From NCBI GenBank assembly GCA_964511385.1, contig CAZEFE010000007.1, forward strand, positions 1 to 64,000: a stretch of 64,000 nucleotides of DNA, in the 5' to 3' direction. The position numbers and the translations under genes were made by a program. This DNA is from CAILHX01 sp964511385. GTDB taxonomy: Bacteria > Pseudomonadota > Gammaproteobacteria > Burkholderiales > Methylophilaceae. The notes beneath the pieces are model-generated. The model was not told the DNA's origin. It made no database searches and saw nothing but the letters and a program-made list of their open reading frames with translations. Shown in pieces: positions 26,548-35,549 of the stretch. Positions within the stretch are counted from its first letter, which is position 1, and each line of letters begins with the position of its first letter.

Positions 26548-27438
26548 TCAGTCCGAAAAAATATCGTTGTGCGCAGCTTGCGTGACGGCCAGGGTAGCTG
26601 GATGTGTGATGCGCCGTTCGCCGGTGATGGCGTAGAACGTTTCGCGTACCTTGCTGGTGCGGCCGATTTCCTGCACGCCATGTTGTGCTTCGGTTTCCGC
26701 TGCGATGACGGTGGACGCAGGGAAAAATCCGTAACCGGCCTGGCCAAACGCTTTCATCAGTGCGCCGTCATCGAATTCGCCAACGATGCGCGGATAAAGA
26801 TGCTCCTGCTCCAGCCAGTGTTCGATGCGGTCGCGCGAGGAAGCATCCTTGCCCGGCAGCAGCAGCGGTGCGCCATCCAGGCAGGCAGGAAAATCGCGGC
26901 AAGTGCCGGCCAGTTCCGGCACGGCAAGAAAGGCCAGGTCGCTTTCCCCCAGCTTGTGGCTGTGGGCGCGCACGCCGATGCCTGTCGGCAACGGCCGGTC
27001 GGCCAGCACTACGTCCAGTTGGTGTAATGCCAGCTCACCGAGCAGGCTGTCGAACTTGCCTTCCCGGCAAATAAGCCGTACCGGCTCCGGCAGTTTGGTC
27101 GCGGGTTCCAGCAACCGCCAGGCGATGGCCTTGGGCAGCGCGTCGGAGATGCCGACGCGGAGAGTCAAGGTACGGGTTTCTCCTTGTCTGGCGATGGAAA
27201 TGCGCAACTCGTCGCCCAGGGCGAAGATCTCGTCGGCATAGGAGAGGGCGCGTCGCCCGGCTTCAGTCAGCGCCAGCCCGCGCCCGGACGGCTCGAACAG
27301 CATGACGCCCAGCGCTTCTTCCAGCAGCTTGATCTGGCCGCTGATGGTCTGCGGGGTGATGTGCAGCCGTTCGGCAGCAGCGGCCACGCCGCCGGCGTGG
27401 GCTACGCTCCAGAAATAGTGTAGATGCTTGTAATTCAT
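26548..27438 (-). CDS. nhaR: LysR-family regulator, NhaR-like
   Basis: 296 residues. The N-terminus MNYKHLHYFWSVAHAGGVAAAAERLHITPQTISGQ (outlined, not continuous with the rest here) closely follows the NhaR pattern NYNHLYYFWxV...LTPQTITGQI. The remainder is a LysR effector domain. NhaR of enterics activates the nhaA Na+/H+ antiporter in response to Na+. No nhaA is present here; the next gene on the strand is a cation-coupled symporter, a plausible target. The symbol marks family resemblance rather than proven function. Confidence 0.82.
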   Translation of the reverse strand: MNYKHLHYFWSVAHAGGVAAAAERLHITPQTISGQIKLLEEALGVMLFEPSGRGLALTEAGRRALSYADEIFALGDELRISIARQGETRTLTLRVGISDALPKAIAWRLLEPATKLPEPVRLICREGKFDSLLGELALHQLDVVLADRPLPTGIGVRAHSHKLGESDLAFLAVPELAGTCRDFPACLDGAPLLLPGKDASSRDRIEHWLEQEHLYPRIVGEFDDGALMKAFGQAGYGFFPASTVIAAETEAQHGVQEIGRTSKVRETFYAITGERRITHPATLAVTQAAHNDIFSD

Positions 27439-27564
27439 GCGGTCTTTCGTCCGGTCATTGGCAGGCGCTGGTAAAACCTATTTATCAGATTTTACCGAAT
27501 AAACAATGCAGATTATGCGAATAATATAGTGCAATACGGAGGCGTAGAATAGTCGGGCACAAGT

Positions 27565-27582
27565 GGCGCTGCTGACAGCGCC
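27565..27582. other. Inverted repeat upstream of htpX
   Basis: GGCGCTG and CAGCGCC (7 bp, 4-base loop) lie 47 bases before the htpX ATG in the 190-base nhaR-htpX divergent region. The same region has an AT-rich palindrome ATTAT-GCGA-ATAAT near 27510. No promoter could be assigned with confidence. Confidence 0.3.
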
Positions 27583-27628
27583 GTATGATAATGAAACTGC
27601 TTGATGCCACTTTGACAAGGAGTACCTG

Positions 27629-28513
27629 ATGAAACGAATTCTACTTTTCCTGGCGACCAACCTGGCGATAGTGCTGGTGCTTTCCATCACCATGCGCCTG
27701 CTGGGTGTCGAGCCTTATCTCACCGCCAACGGGCTGAACCTGGGGGCGCTGCTGGTGTTTGCCGCGGTCATGGGCTTTGGCGGCTCGCTGATTTCGCTGG
27801 CGATTTCCAAGTGGACGGCAAAGAAGTCCGTCGGGGCACAAGTGATAACCGCACCGCAGAATGCGCAGGAACAATGGCTGCTGGACACCGTTGCGCGGCA
27901 AGCCCAGGCGGCGGGGATCCGCATGCCGGAAGTGGCGATTTACCCGTCGCCCGACGTGAATGCGTTTGCCACCGGCATGAGCAAAAACAGCTCGCTGATA
28001 GCGGTGTCTACCGGCTTGCTGCAGAACATGACGCGTGAGGAAGCCGAAGCGGTGCTGGCGCACGAAGTGTCGCACGCGGCCAACGGCGACATGGTGACGC
28101 TGGCGCTGATCCAGGGTGTGGTCAACACGTTTGTCATGTTCCTGTCGCGCGTGATCGGCCATGTGGTGGACAAAGTGGTGTTCAAGACCGAGCGCGGTCA
28201 GGGGCCGGCGTTTTTTGTCACCATGATCATTGCCGAACTGGTACTGGGCATACTGGCTTCCATGATTGTCATGTGGTTCTCGCGCCAGCGCGAATTCCGT
28301 GCCGACCGCGGCGGCGCAAATCTTGCCGGCCGGCAGAACATGATCGGTGCATTAAAGCGCCTGCAGCAGTTGCATGAGCCGCAGCCGCTACCGGACAAGA
28401 TGGCGGCTTTCGGTATTAACGGCGGCAAACCCAGCGGAATCAAAGCGCTGTTCATGACGCATCCGCCGCTGGAAGACCGTATTGCCGCATTGCAGCAAAA
28501 CCGCGCATCGTGA
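27629..28513 (+). CDS. htpX: Membrane-bound zinc metalloprotease HtpX
   Basis: Inner-membrane quality-control protease that works alongside FtsH under membrane stress. 294 residues: two N-terminal helices, the zinc-binding HEVSH at 145-149 followed by AANGD, two further helices, and the Glu ligand in the REFRADRGGA segment. A good ribosome site (AAGGAG) precedes the ATG. The stop overlaps the GTG start of the P-type ATPase. Confidence 0.97.
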   Translation: MKRILLFLATNLAIVLVLSITMRLLGVEPYLTANGLNLGALLVFAAVMGFGGSLISLAISKWTAKKSVGAQVITAPQNAQEQWLLDTVARQAQAAGIRMPEVAIYPSPDVNAFATGMSKNSSLIAVSTGLLQNMTREEAEAVLAHEVSHAANGDMVTLALIQGVVNTFVMFLSRVIGHVVDKVVFKTERGQGPAFFVTMIIAELVLGILASMIVMWFSRQREFRADRGGANLAGRQNMIGALKRLQQLHEPQPLPDKMAAFGINGGKPSGIKALFMTHPPLEDRIAALQQNRAS

Positions 28514-31167
28514 ACCCACGTGCCCCCTGGCATACGCTGATCGCTGAAGCCGCTGCCACGGAGCTTACCGTGACAGCGGCGCAAGGGTTGACCAAGGCGG
28601 ATGCGGCTGAGCGTCTGGCCCGCTTTGGGGCAAACCGGCTGGTCGAAGCGCAGCCGCGTTCTCCCTGGCTCAAGTTTTTCGACCAGTTCAAGAATGTGCT
28701 GGTGATCGTGCTGCTGTTCGCCGCGGCGCTGGCCGTGGTGATTGGTGACCTGAAAGACGCGCTGGTGATTCTGGTGGTAGTGGTGTTCAACGCCAGCCTG
28801 GGGTTTTATCAGGAGCACCGCGCAGAAAAAACACTGGCAGCGCTAAAAGGTATGCTGGCCATGCATGCCCAGGTGCGCCGCGGCGGGCAGGTCATCGAGA
28901 TAGATGCCAGCGAACTGGTGCCGGGCGACATTGTGCTGCTGGGGGCGGGTGACCGCATTCCGGCCGATGGGCGATTGCTGGTTGCGCATACCCTGGAAGT
29001 GGAAGAAGCCGCGCTTACCGGCGAGTCGCATGCGGTGAGCAAGTCGGTTGCGGCGCTGGCTGCAGCCGACCTGCCCCTGGGCGACCGTATCAACATGTTG
29101 TACATGAACACGGTTGTGGCTCGCGGACGGGGTGAACTGTTGGTCACGGCAACCGGCATGGCGACCGAAATGGGCAAGCTGGCCGGCATGATCGCCTCTG
29201 CGGAAGAAGGCGAGACGCCGCTGCAGAAACAGCTGGATACACTGGGCAAAAGGCTGGCGGCGATTGCTGGCGTGGTGATCACCGTTATTTTTACCCTGGA
29301 TTTTACCCGCGGCCTGCCTTTGGTACAGGCGGCGATGACCGCGGTGGCACTGGCCGTGGCGGCCATTCCGGAAGGCTTGCCGGCAGTGGTGACGGTAACA
29401 TTGGCCATCGGCATGTGGCGCATGGCACAGAACCGCGCCATCCTGAAAAAACTGGCGGCGGTGGAAACGCTGGGTTCCACTACCGTTATCTGCTCCGACA
29501 AAACCGGCACACTCACCATGAACCAGATGACGGCACGCGCCGGCTGGTTTGGCGGACAACGCTTTACCGTCAGCGGTGAAGGTTATCTGGCGGATGGCAA
29601 AATATCCCATGCTTCGCAGCCGGAGGCGGCGTTACGCTCCCTGCTGCTACCCATGGCGCTATGTACCGAATCGCGCGTGCACCAGGGGCAGTTGATCGGT
29701 GATCCCACCGAAGGCGCGTTGTGGGTACTGGCGCAAAAGGGCGGTGTTGACCCGGAGCATGAACAGAAGGCACGGCCGCGCATTGCAGAGATTCCTTTCG
29801 ATTCCGGGCACAAGTTCATGGCCACGTTCCACCACGCTGGCGAGATGGTGGAAATGGTCATCAAGGGGGCGCCGGATGTGCTGATGGCGCGCGCTTCGCG
29901 TTATCTGGCGGCAGATAGCGAGTTGGCGCTGGACGCATCCGTTCGCCAACTGCTGGACGCAGAAAATGAGCATCTTGCGGGACAGGCCATGCGGGTGCTG
30001 GCCGTGGCGCGGCGGCGGATTCCTGCAAGCGAGTTCGACCCGGCCGGCGATTTGTGGGCCTGGGCGGAGGACTGGACACTGCTGGGGCTGGCCGGACTGA
30101 TCGATCCGCCGCGCCCGGAAGCGGCGGCGGCGATTGCCTTGTGCAAAACCGCGGGCATCGCCGTGAAAATGATTACCGGCGACCACAAGGCGACAGCCGC
30201 GGCGATTGCCCGCGAATTGCAGCTGACCGGAGAGGTGGTGAGCGGCGCGGAACTGGATGCCATGAGCGATGCGGCACTGGCGCGCCGAGTGAACGATATC
30301 AGCGTCTTCGCCCGCGTGTCGCCCGAGCATAAAGTCCGCATCGTCAAGGCGCTGCAACTGACCGGTCACGTGGTGGCGATGACGGGTGACGGCGTGAACG
30401 ACGCGCCCGCGCTCAAGGCCGCCGACATCGGGGTGGCGATGGGCATCACCGGGACAGCCGTGACCAAGGAAGCGGCAACCATGGTGCTGACCGACGACAA
30501 CTTCGCCACCATCGTGCGTGCGGTGAAAGAAGGTCGCGTTATTTTCGACAACATCGTCAAGTTTGTGCGCTTCCAGCTATCCACCAACATCGGCGCGATT
30601 TTTACGGTGCTGGCGGCAACCCTGCTGGGTTGGCCAGCGCCGTTCACCGCCGTGCAATTGCTGTGGATCAACATCATCATGGATGGCCCGCCGGCGATGA
30701 CGCTGGGGATAGAACCGGCCCGCTCCGGCATCATGCACGACAAGCCGCGACGCCAGTCGGCGCATATCCTGACGCTGCCGCGCCTTGGGCGTCTGGCCTT
30801 GTACGGCGCCACCATGATGCTGGGAACCCTGTGGTTGTTCCATCACGGCCTGGCAGAACACGGACAGACCTACGCGCTGACGCTGGCGTTCACCACTTTT
30901 GTGCTGTTCCAGTTTTTCAACGTGTTCAACGCGCGCAATGAGTATGGCAGTGTCTTCAACGCCAACTTCCTGAAAAACGGCCAGCTCTGGTTGGCACTGG
31001 CGGGCGTGCTGGTGATGCAGGGCGTGGCGGTGCACTGGCAGGCGGCGCAAGCGCTGTTCGGCACCACCGACCTGCAGCCGGACGATTGGCTGAAGGCGGC
31101 GCTGGTGGCCTCCAGCGTGTTGCTGCTGGATGAGGCGCGCAAGCTGCTCCGCAGGCTCCGGAAGTAA
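28510..31167 (+). CDS. Cation-transporting P-type ATPase (type II)
   Basis: 885 residues. It starts at a GTG overlapping the htpX stop (GTGA). An N-terminal cation-ATPase domain is followed by the actuator TGES (LTGESHAVSK), the M4 motif PEGLPAVVTV, the phosphorylated Asp330 in DKTGTLT, the nucleotide-binding KGAPD, the hinge TGDGVNDAPALKAADIGVAMG and M6 NIIMDGPPAMTLG. No HMA metal-binding domain is present, which excludes the Cu/Zn type. The M4 and M6 residues fit Ca2+-type pumps; Mn2+ is an alternative. Confidence 0.93.
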   Translation: MNPRAPWHTLIAEAAATELTVTAAQGLTKADAAERLARFGANRLVEAQPRSPWLKFFDQFKNVLVIVLLFAAALAVVIGDLKDALVILVVVVFNASLGFYQEHRAEKTLAALKGMLAMHAQVRRGGQVIEIDASELVPGDIVLLGAGDRIPADGRLLVAHTLEVEEAALTGESHAVSKSVAALAAADLPLGDRINMLYMNTVVARGRGELLVTATGMATEMGKLAGMIASAEEGETPLQKQLDTLGKRLAAIAGVVITVIFTLDFTRGLPLVQAAMTAVALAVAAIPEGLPAVVTVTLAIGMWRMAQNRAILKKLAAVETLGSTTVICSDKTGTLTMNQMTARAGWFGGQRFTVSGEGYLADGKISHASQPEAALRSLLLPMALCTESRVHQGQLIGDPTEGALWVLAQKGGVDPEHEQKARPRIAEIPFDSGHKFMATFHHAGEMVEMVIKGAPDVLMARASRYLAADSELALDASVRQLLDAENEHLAGQAMRVLAVARRRIPASEFDPAGDLWAWAEDWTLLGLAGLIDPPRPEAAAAIALCKTAGIAVKMITGDHKATAAAIARELQLTGEVVSGAELDAMSDAALARRVNDISVFARVSPEHKVRIVKALQLTGHVVAMTGDGVNDAPALKAADIGVAMGITGTAVTKEAATMVLTDDNFATIVRAVKEGRVIFDNIVKFVRFQLSTNIGAIFTVLAATLLGWPAPFTAVQLLWINIIMDGPPAMTLGIEPARSGIMHDKPRRQSAHILTLPRLGRLALYGATMMLGTLWLFHHGLAEHGQTYALTLAFTTFVLFQFFNVFNARNEYGSVFNANFLKNGQLWLALAGVLVMQGVAVHWQAAQALFGTTDLQPDDWLKAALVASSVLLLDEARKLLRRLRK

Positions 31168-31169
31168 GC

Positions 31170-32621
31170 TTAAGCCGCGCGCGGCTTTCTGGGCTTGGGA
31201 GCTGCCTTGGGTTTGGTCGCGGCTTTGGCTTTGCTGGTTTTAGCCGGTTTCTTGGCACTCGCCGCTTCAACATCTGCCGCTGGCGCAGTCGGTATTGCAG
31301 GCTCTTCCGGCTGGGGTTTCACGCCGGCTGGCAGCCGCTCAAATGCGGTAGCAAAAAAACCGTCGGTGCCATGTTGGTGCGGCAGCAGTTTGAGGGTAGT
31401 GCCGGTATCCAGCGCTACTTTCTGTTGGGCCAGAATCTCGGCCGCATTCAGCGCCTTGAACTCCGGATGCTGTTCCAGAAATGCTGCGGCAATTGCTTCG
31501 TTTTCTTCGCGCAGTAGGCTGCAGGTGGCATACACCAGTCGCCCGCCGTGTTTCACCAGCTTGGCGGCGGCGTCCAGAATGTTGCCCTGTTTTACGGTCA
31601 GTTCGGCAATGTCCTGCTCGGTCTGCCGCCATTTCAGGTCAGGGTTGCGGCGCAATGTGCCGAGCCCGCTGCAGGGTGCATCCACCAGTACGCGGTCAAA
31701 CTTGCCGGCCAGGCGCTTCAGCTTTTGGTCGCGCTCATTGGCGATCAGCTGCGGATGGATGTTGGATAGGCCGCTGCGTGCCAGACGCGGTTTCAGGTTG
31801 GCCAGGCGCTTTTCGGACACATCGAAGGCGTACAGCCGCCCGGTGTTGGCCATCAGCGCGCCCAGCGCCAAGGTTTTGCCACCGGCCCCGGCGCAGAAAT
31901 CGGCCACCATTTCGCCGCGTCTGGGAGCCAGCAGCAGTGCCAGCAACTGGCTGCCTTCGTCCTGCACTTCCACCACACCCTTGGTAAACAGCACATGTTT
32001 GTTCAGGGCGATTTTGTCTTTCAGTCTGACCCCATCCGGTGAATAAGGCGTGGCTGTGGCAGCAATGTTTTCTTTGGCGAACAACTCCAGCACGACGTCA
32101 CGCTGGCCGTTCAGGCGGTTCACTCGCAGATCCAGCGGTGCGGGCTGGTGCATGGCACGCGCCAGCGTCAGCGCCTCATTCTCGCCATATTGGGTTACCA
32201 GCTTGTCCCACAGCCAGTCCGGCAAATCCGCCTGAATGGCCGGGGTGAGGTTTTCGATTGGCGCGGTCTTGATGGCTTGCGCCCGCTCGGCCTGGGACGG
32301 GGATAACTGGGCCGACACGTCGCGCAGGCTGAGGCCCTGCACGCGCAACAGTTGCGCCATTAACAGGCCAAACGGGTCGGCGCCGCCGGCAATCAACTGC
32401 AAATAGCGTTTGCGCCGCAATACGGCATAGGCCACATCGGCAATAAAGGCGCGATCGGTCGAGCCCAGCTCCTTGTTCTCGCGAAAGTAAGCGCTCAGCT
32501 TGGCGTCGGCCGGGCCGGTGGGAATCAGCACCACGGAAATGGCATGCATGGCGTGGATGAGTCGGGGTTTGCTGGTCTGCGACACGGGTTGCTTGTGCTT
32601 GTTGGGGTGGGGCTTGTTCAT
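31170..32621 (-). CDS. RsmB/NOP2-family RNA (cytosine-5) methyltransferase with Lys-rich tail
   Basis: 483 residues. The methyltransferase core has the SAM-binding VADFCAGAGGKTLAL segment, DAPCSGLGTLRRNPDLKW with the first conserved Cys, and the second Cys in YATCSLL. Catalysis uses two cysteines to methylate C5 of cytosine, usually in 16S rRNA. The 130-residue N-terminal part is helical and RsmB/RsmF-like. The last roughly 50 residues are Ala/Lys/Pro-rich (AKKPAKTSKAKAATKPKAAP), like histone H1 tails, and may add non-specific RNA affinity. Overlaps the DUF3108 gene by four bases. The position methylated cannot be told from sequence. Confidence 0.9.
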   Translation of the reverse strand: MNKPHPNKHKQPVSQTSKPRLIHAMHAISVVLIPTGPADAKLSAYFRENKELGSTDRAFIADVAYAVLRRKRYLQLIAGGADPFGLLMAQLLRVQGLSLRDVSAQLSPSQAERAQAIKTAPIENLTPAIQADLPDWLWDKLVTQYGENEALTLARAMHQPAPLDLRVNRLNGQRDVVLELFAKENIAATATPYSPDGVRLKDKIALNKHVLFTKGVVEVQDEGSQLLALLLAPRRGEMVADFCAGAGGKTLALGALMANTGRLYAFDVSEKRLANLKPRLARSGLSNIHPQLIANERDQKLKRLAGKFDRVLVDAPCSGLGTLRRNPDLKWRQTEQDIAELTVKQGNILDAAAKLVKHGGRLVYATCSLLREENEAIAAAFLEQHPEFKALNAAEILAQQKVALDTGTTLKLLPHQHGTDGFFATAFERLPAGVKPQPEEPAIPTAPAADVEAASAKKPAKTSKAKAATKPKAAPKPRKPRAA

Positions 32622-33709
32622 GGGGACTCGTCTAGTTTGATTTTACTGATGGTACTTTGCACCACTTTGCCGTCGGCATCGGTTTTGCGGATTTTGACCG
32701 GCAGGTAATGATAATCCTCCGCCAGCCACAGTTCGGCTTTTTCTTCACCCTTGCCGCTGCTTTTTGCGATATGCAGTGCGCGCAGCGTGCCGAGTTGGGT
32801 GCTGATTTCTTCTTCGCCTTCGAAAAAGTAATGGTAGGTTTTGATTTTCTTGCCGGTGGTGACGGCAAGCTGGAACTGCTCCAGCGGCGGCGTAAACATG
32901 AACTGGTACAAAAAGCTCAGCAAATCCTGGGTGCCTTCCTCCAGCGGAACGACCTGCTTGCGGTCGCCGACTTCCATGCTCAGGCTTTTTCCGGCCCAGT
33001 CGAAACTGGCTTTCTGCAGTTTTTTGGCATTGGTGCCGTACTGGTAGGTGAAGCTGTTCGGCTTGAGGCCTTGTGGCGTGATGGTTCCCTCGCTTTTCTG
33101 GTTGAGGTCGGAAAGCGCCAGCGACAACAGCCCCTTGGCTTCTGCCGTGCTGGAAAGGGTGTAACGGCCGTCCTCAAACGCCTGGTAACGCTGTTTTTCT
33201 ATGGCGCGCGCGCCGTCATAATCCACCAGGAACTCCATTTCAACATATCGGGGTGGCGCGGGGCGCGCGGACTCTGGCAGGTTTTCGGGCACAGGTGGTT
33301 CCGGCACGGGCGGTTCCGGCACGGGCGGTTCCGGTGGCGGCGCGGGTTCGGGAACTTTCGCCTCAGCAACTGGCGGCGCGGGTTGGACTGCTGGCGGCTC
33401 GACGGCTGGTGGTGCCGGTTGTGAAGGTGTTTCGGTTGTGGCTGGAGTTGGTGCGGCGGGCTTTGCCTTGACTTGAGCCGCAGTAGCCGTCGGCGGTTTT
33501 GGCATTGGAGCCGCTTTCGGAACAGGTTTCGGCAGAGGTGGCGGCGGGAGGCGGGCCAGCGTCACTTCCATGGGTTCGTCCTCGGGCGACCAATCCGGTA
33601 GCCAATCAGCGCTGCCGGCCACCAGCAGCAGGTGCAGCAAGATTGAAACGAGCAGGGCCAACCATAAGCGGGGATGGATAAGAGCCAGCGGTTTGCCACT
33701 GGAGGCCAT
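32618..33709 (-). CDS. DUF3108 protein with TonB-like Pro-rich stalk
   Basis: 363 residues. An N-terminal membrane helix (LWLALLVSILLHLLLVAGSADWL) is followed by about 110 residues of Pro/Ala/Lys/Glu-rich sequence, including PPVPE repeats, then a C-terminal DUF3108 domain. Helix plus Pro-rich stalk resembles TonB, but the C-terminal TonB fold is absent. The domain shares YQFMF-PP, TTGKK--TY and WLAEDYHYLPVKI with the neighbouring gene, so the two are tandem paralogues. The likely place is the periplasm, anchored in the inner membrane. Function is unknown. A 15-bp tandem DNA repeat encodes part of the stalk. Confidence 0.82.
   Translation of the reverse strand: MASSGKPLALIHPRLWLALLVSILLHLLLVAGSADWLPDWSPEDEPMEVTLARLPPPPLPKPVPKAAPMPKPPTATAAQVKAKPAAPTPATTETPSQPAPPAVEPPAVQPAPPVAEAKVPEPAPPPEPPVPEPPVPEPPVPENLPESARPAPPRYVEMEFLVDYDGARAIEKQRYQAFEDGRYTLSSTAEAKGLLSLALSDLNQKSEGTITPQGLKPNSFTYQYGTNAKKLQKASFDWAGKSLSMEVGDRKQVVPLEEGTQDLLSFLYQFMFTPPLEQFQLAVTTGKKIKTYHYFFEGEEEISTQLGTLRALHIAKSSGKGEEKAELWLAEDYHYLPVKIRKTDADGKVVQSTISKIKLDESP
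33288..33332. repeat. 15-bp tandem repeat, three copies
   Basis: GGCACGGGCGGTTCC is present twice exactly (33303-33317, 33318-33332) with a diverged first copy at 33288-33302. It encodes the PPVPE repeats in the Pro-rich stalk. The unit is a multiple of three, so gain or loss would only change stalk length. Confidence 0.85.
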
Positions 33710-33712
33710 GCG

Positions 33713-34399
33713 TTACTCGACACTCAGGCTGGTGAGCACTTGTTCGATCTTGGCGCCGGTGTCATCCGAGGTAATGATTTTTGCCGGAATGTAATGATGG
33801 TCGCTGGCTAACCAGATTTCCTTTTCATCGCCGTTGTCGCTTTTGCTGGTGTTGACGAGATGGACGGTTTTGGCACCGCCCATCACGGCCGGCAGAACCT
33901 CATCCCGCTGGGCAACGGTGAAGCGGTAGGTACGCAATTTCTTGCCGGTGGTCAGCGCAACGCTCAGCACTTCGCCGGACGGCGGGATAAACATGAACTG
34001 GTAGGCGTAGCTCGCCAGGTCCACCGTTCCGGCTTCCAGTGGGCTGACGCTGCTTTTACCCTTGGCCGTCAGCGTGACCGTATTGGCTTTCCAGTCGAAA
34101 TCCGCTTCGGCTTTTTTTTTGTCACCTTGCAGCTGCTCGAAATGCAAAGGGCGCAGGCCGGTTGCGCCAACTTCGCCTTCACTCACCAATTTGCGCTTGC
34201 CCAGCAGGGCAAACACACCGATACCGCTGGTCAGGCTTTCGATGCGGTAACGCTGGTTTTCTTGTACAAAAGTTTCGGTGACGGTGGCGAATGGCTGCCC
34301 GTTGCGGGTGGCTTCATAGATCGCGGTGATTTTCTGTGGTGCGGCAAAAGCGCTGAAAGATACGCCCAGCGCCAGCAGTAACGTCAGGAATTTGCTCAT
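33713..34399 (-). CDS. DUF3108 exported protein
   Basis: 228 residues with a Sec signal (FLTLLLALGVSFSAFA, cleavage before APQK) and a single DUF3108 domain: YEATRNGQPFATVTETF, YQFMFIPP, LTTGKKLRTYRF and WLASDHHYIPAKI. Likely periplasmic. It lies between purM (six-base gap) and its larger paralogue (three-base gap), so all belong to one purM operon. DUF3108 proteins have no established function; the fold is beta-rich and may bind a lipid or glycan. Confidence 0.85.
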   Translation of the reverse strand: MSKFLTLLLALGVSFSAFAAPQKITAIYEATRNGQPFATVTETFVQENQRYRIESLTSGIGVFALLGKRKLVSEGEVGATGLRPLHFEQLQGDKKKAEADFDWKANTVTLTAKGKSSVSPLEAGTVDLASYAYQFMFIPPSGEVLSVALTTGKKLRTYRFTVAQRDEVLPAVMGGAKTVHLVNTSKSDNGDEKEIWLASDHHYIPAKIITSDDTGAKIEQVLTSLSVE

Positions 34400-34405
34400 G
34401 CCAGT

Positions 34406-35455
34406 CTAAACGACAACCGTAGGCGCTTCGTTGACCGCACTTTTCCGCACATGGCCGATGCGCGACACCTGCTCACCCTCCGCTGCCAGCAGTGCCATGG
34501 CACGGTCGGCGTCTGCGGCCGACACAATAATCGCCATGCCGATGCCGCAATTGAAGGTGCGGAACATTTCGGCATCGGTGATGTTGCCCTGCTGTTGCAG
34601 CCACTGGAACAGCGGCGGCATGGCCCAGCTGCCTTTCCTGACCTCGGCAGTCAGCCCGGCGGGTAATACGCGCGGGATGTTTTCGGTCAGGCCGCCGCCG
34701 GTGATATGCGCCATGCCTTTTACTGGCAGTGCCGCCAGCAGCTTGAGCAGCGGCTTCACGTAAATGCGCGTTGGCGCCATCACCACGTCGCGGAACGACT
34801 GGCCGTGGAAATCGCTGTCCATGTCGATGCCGGACAACTCGATCAGCTTGCGGATCAGCGAATAACCGTTGGAATGCGCACCGCTGGAAGCCAGCCCTAG
34901 CACCACGTCGCCTTCGGTTATGGTCGTGCCGGTAATGATGGCGTCTTTTTCCACGCAGCCCACGGCAAAGCCGGCCAGGTCGTACTCACCGGCGGGGTAC
35001 ATGCCCGGCATTTCGGCGGTTTCGCCGCCCACCAGCGCGCAGCCTGCCTGTTCGCAGCCCAGCGCGATGCCCTTGATGACCTGCCCGGCGGTGCCGACTT
35101 CCAGCTTGCCGCAGGCAAAATAGTCGAGGAAAAACAGCGGCTCCGCGCCCTGCACCAGGATGTCGTTGACACTCATCGCCACCAGGTCAATCCCGACCGT
35201 GTCGTGCTTGTTGAGCTGGAAAGCGAGTTTCAATTTGGTACCCACGCCGTCGGTGCCAGACACCAGCACCGGGTTCTTATATTTTTTCGGCACCTCGAAC
35301 AGCGAGCCGAAGCCGCCGATGCCCGCCAGTACTTCGGGGCGCATGGTGCGCTTGGCAAACGGCTTGATGTCTTCGACCAGGGCGTCGCCGGCCTCAATGT
35401 CTACACCCGCATCGCGGTAACTGATGGAAACTTTGCTGGGATCGGAAGTGCTCAA
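34406..35455 (-). CDS. purM: Phosphoribosylformylglycinamidine cyclo-ligase
   Basis: Fifth step of purine synthesis: ATP-dependent closure of FGAM to AIR. I place the start at the TTG at 35455, giving 349 residues beginning STSDPSKVSISYRDAG, which matches the family opening and length. An ATG frame to 35584 would add 43 residues and run into the divergent perM gene. Motifs include VSGTDGVGTKLKLAF and GGETAEMPGMYP. The divergent 94-base region to perM contains a perfect palindrome. Confidence 0.95.
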   Translation of the reverse strand: MSTSDPSKVSISYRDAGVDIEAGDALVEDIKPFAKRTMRPEVLAGIGGFGSLFEVPKKYKNPVLVSGTDGVGTKLKLAFQLNKHDTVGIDLVAMSVNDILVQGAEPLFFLDYFACGKLEVGTAGQVIKGIALGCEQAGCALVGGETAEMPGMYPAGEYDLAGFAVGCVEKDAIITGTTITEGDVVLGLASSGAHSNGYSLIRKLIELSGIDMDSDFHGQSFRDVVMAPTRIYVKPLLKLLAALPVKGMAHITGGGLTENIPRVLPAGLTAEVRKGSWAMPPLFQWLQQQGNITDAEMFRTFNCGIGMAIIVSAADADRAMALLAAEGEQVSRIGHVRKSAVNEAPTVVV

Positions 35456-35522
35456 GTTGAGTTCTCGCTTTGCTGGGGATAGAGTACGGGCTTGGTTGCC
35501 TGAATTGTTGATAATCGCAACA

Positions 35523-35544
35523 GTAAAATTAAATCGAATTTTAC
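35523..35544. promoter_or_regulatory. Palindrome in the purM-perM divergent region
   Basis: GTAAAATT at 35523-35530 and AATTTTAC at 35537-35544 are perfect inverted repeats around a 6-base centre, ending six bases before the perM ATG. Size and symmetry suit a dimeric repressor or activator. It does not match the enteric PurR box. Confidence 0.4.
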
Positions 35545-35549
35545 CCGAA

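Noticed and set aside
26455..27074. + strand frames opposite the NhaR-like gene
   Set aside because: No family pattern, whereas the minus-strand LysR protein is clear.
32618..33709. TonB annotation for the Pro-rich protein
   Set aside because: Helix and stalk resemble TonB, but the C-terminus is DUF3108, homologous to the neighbouring gene.
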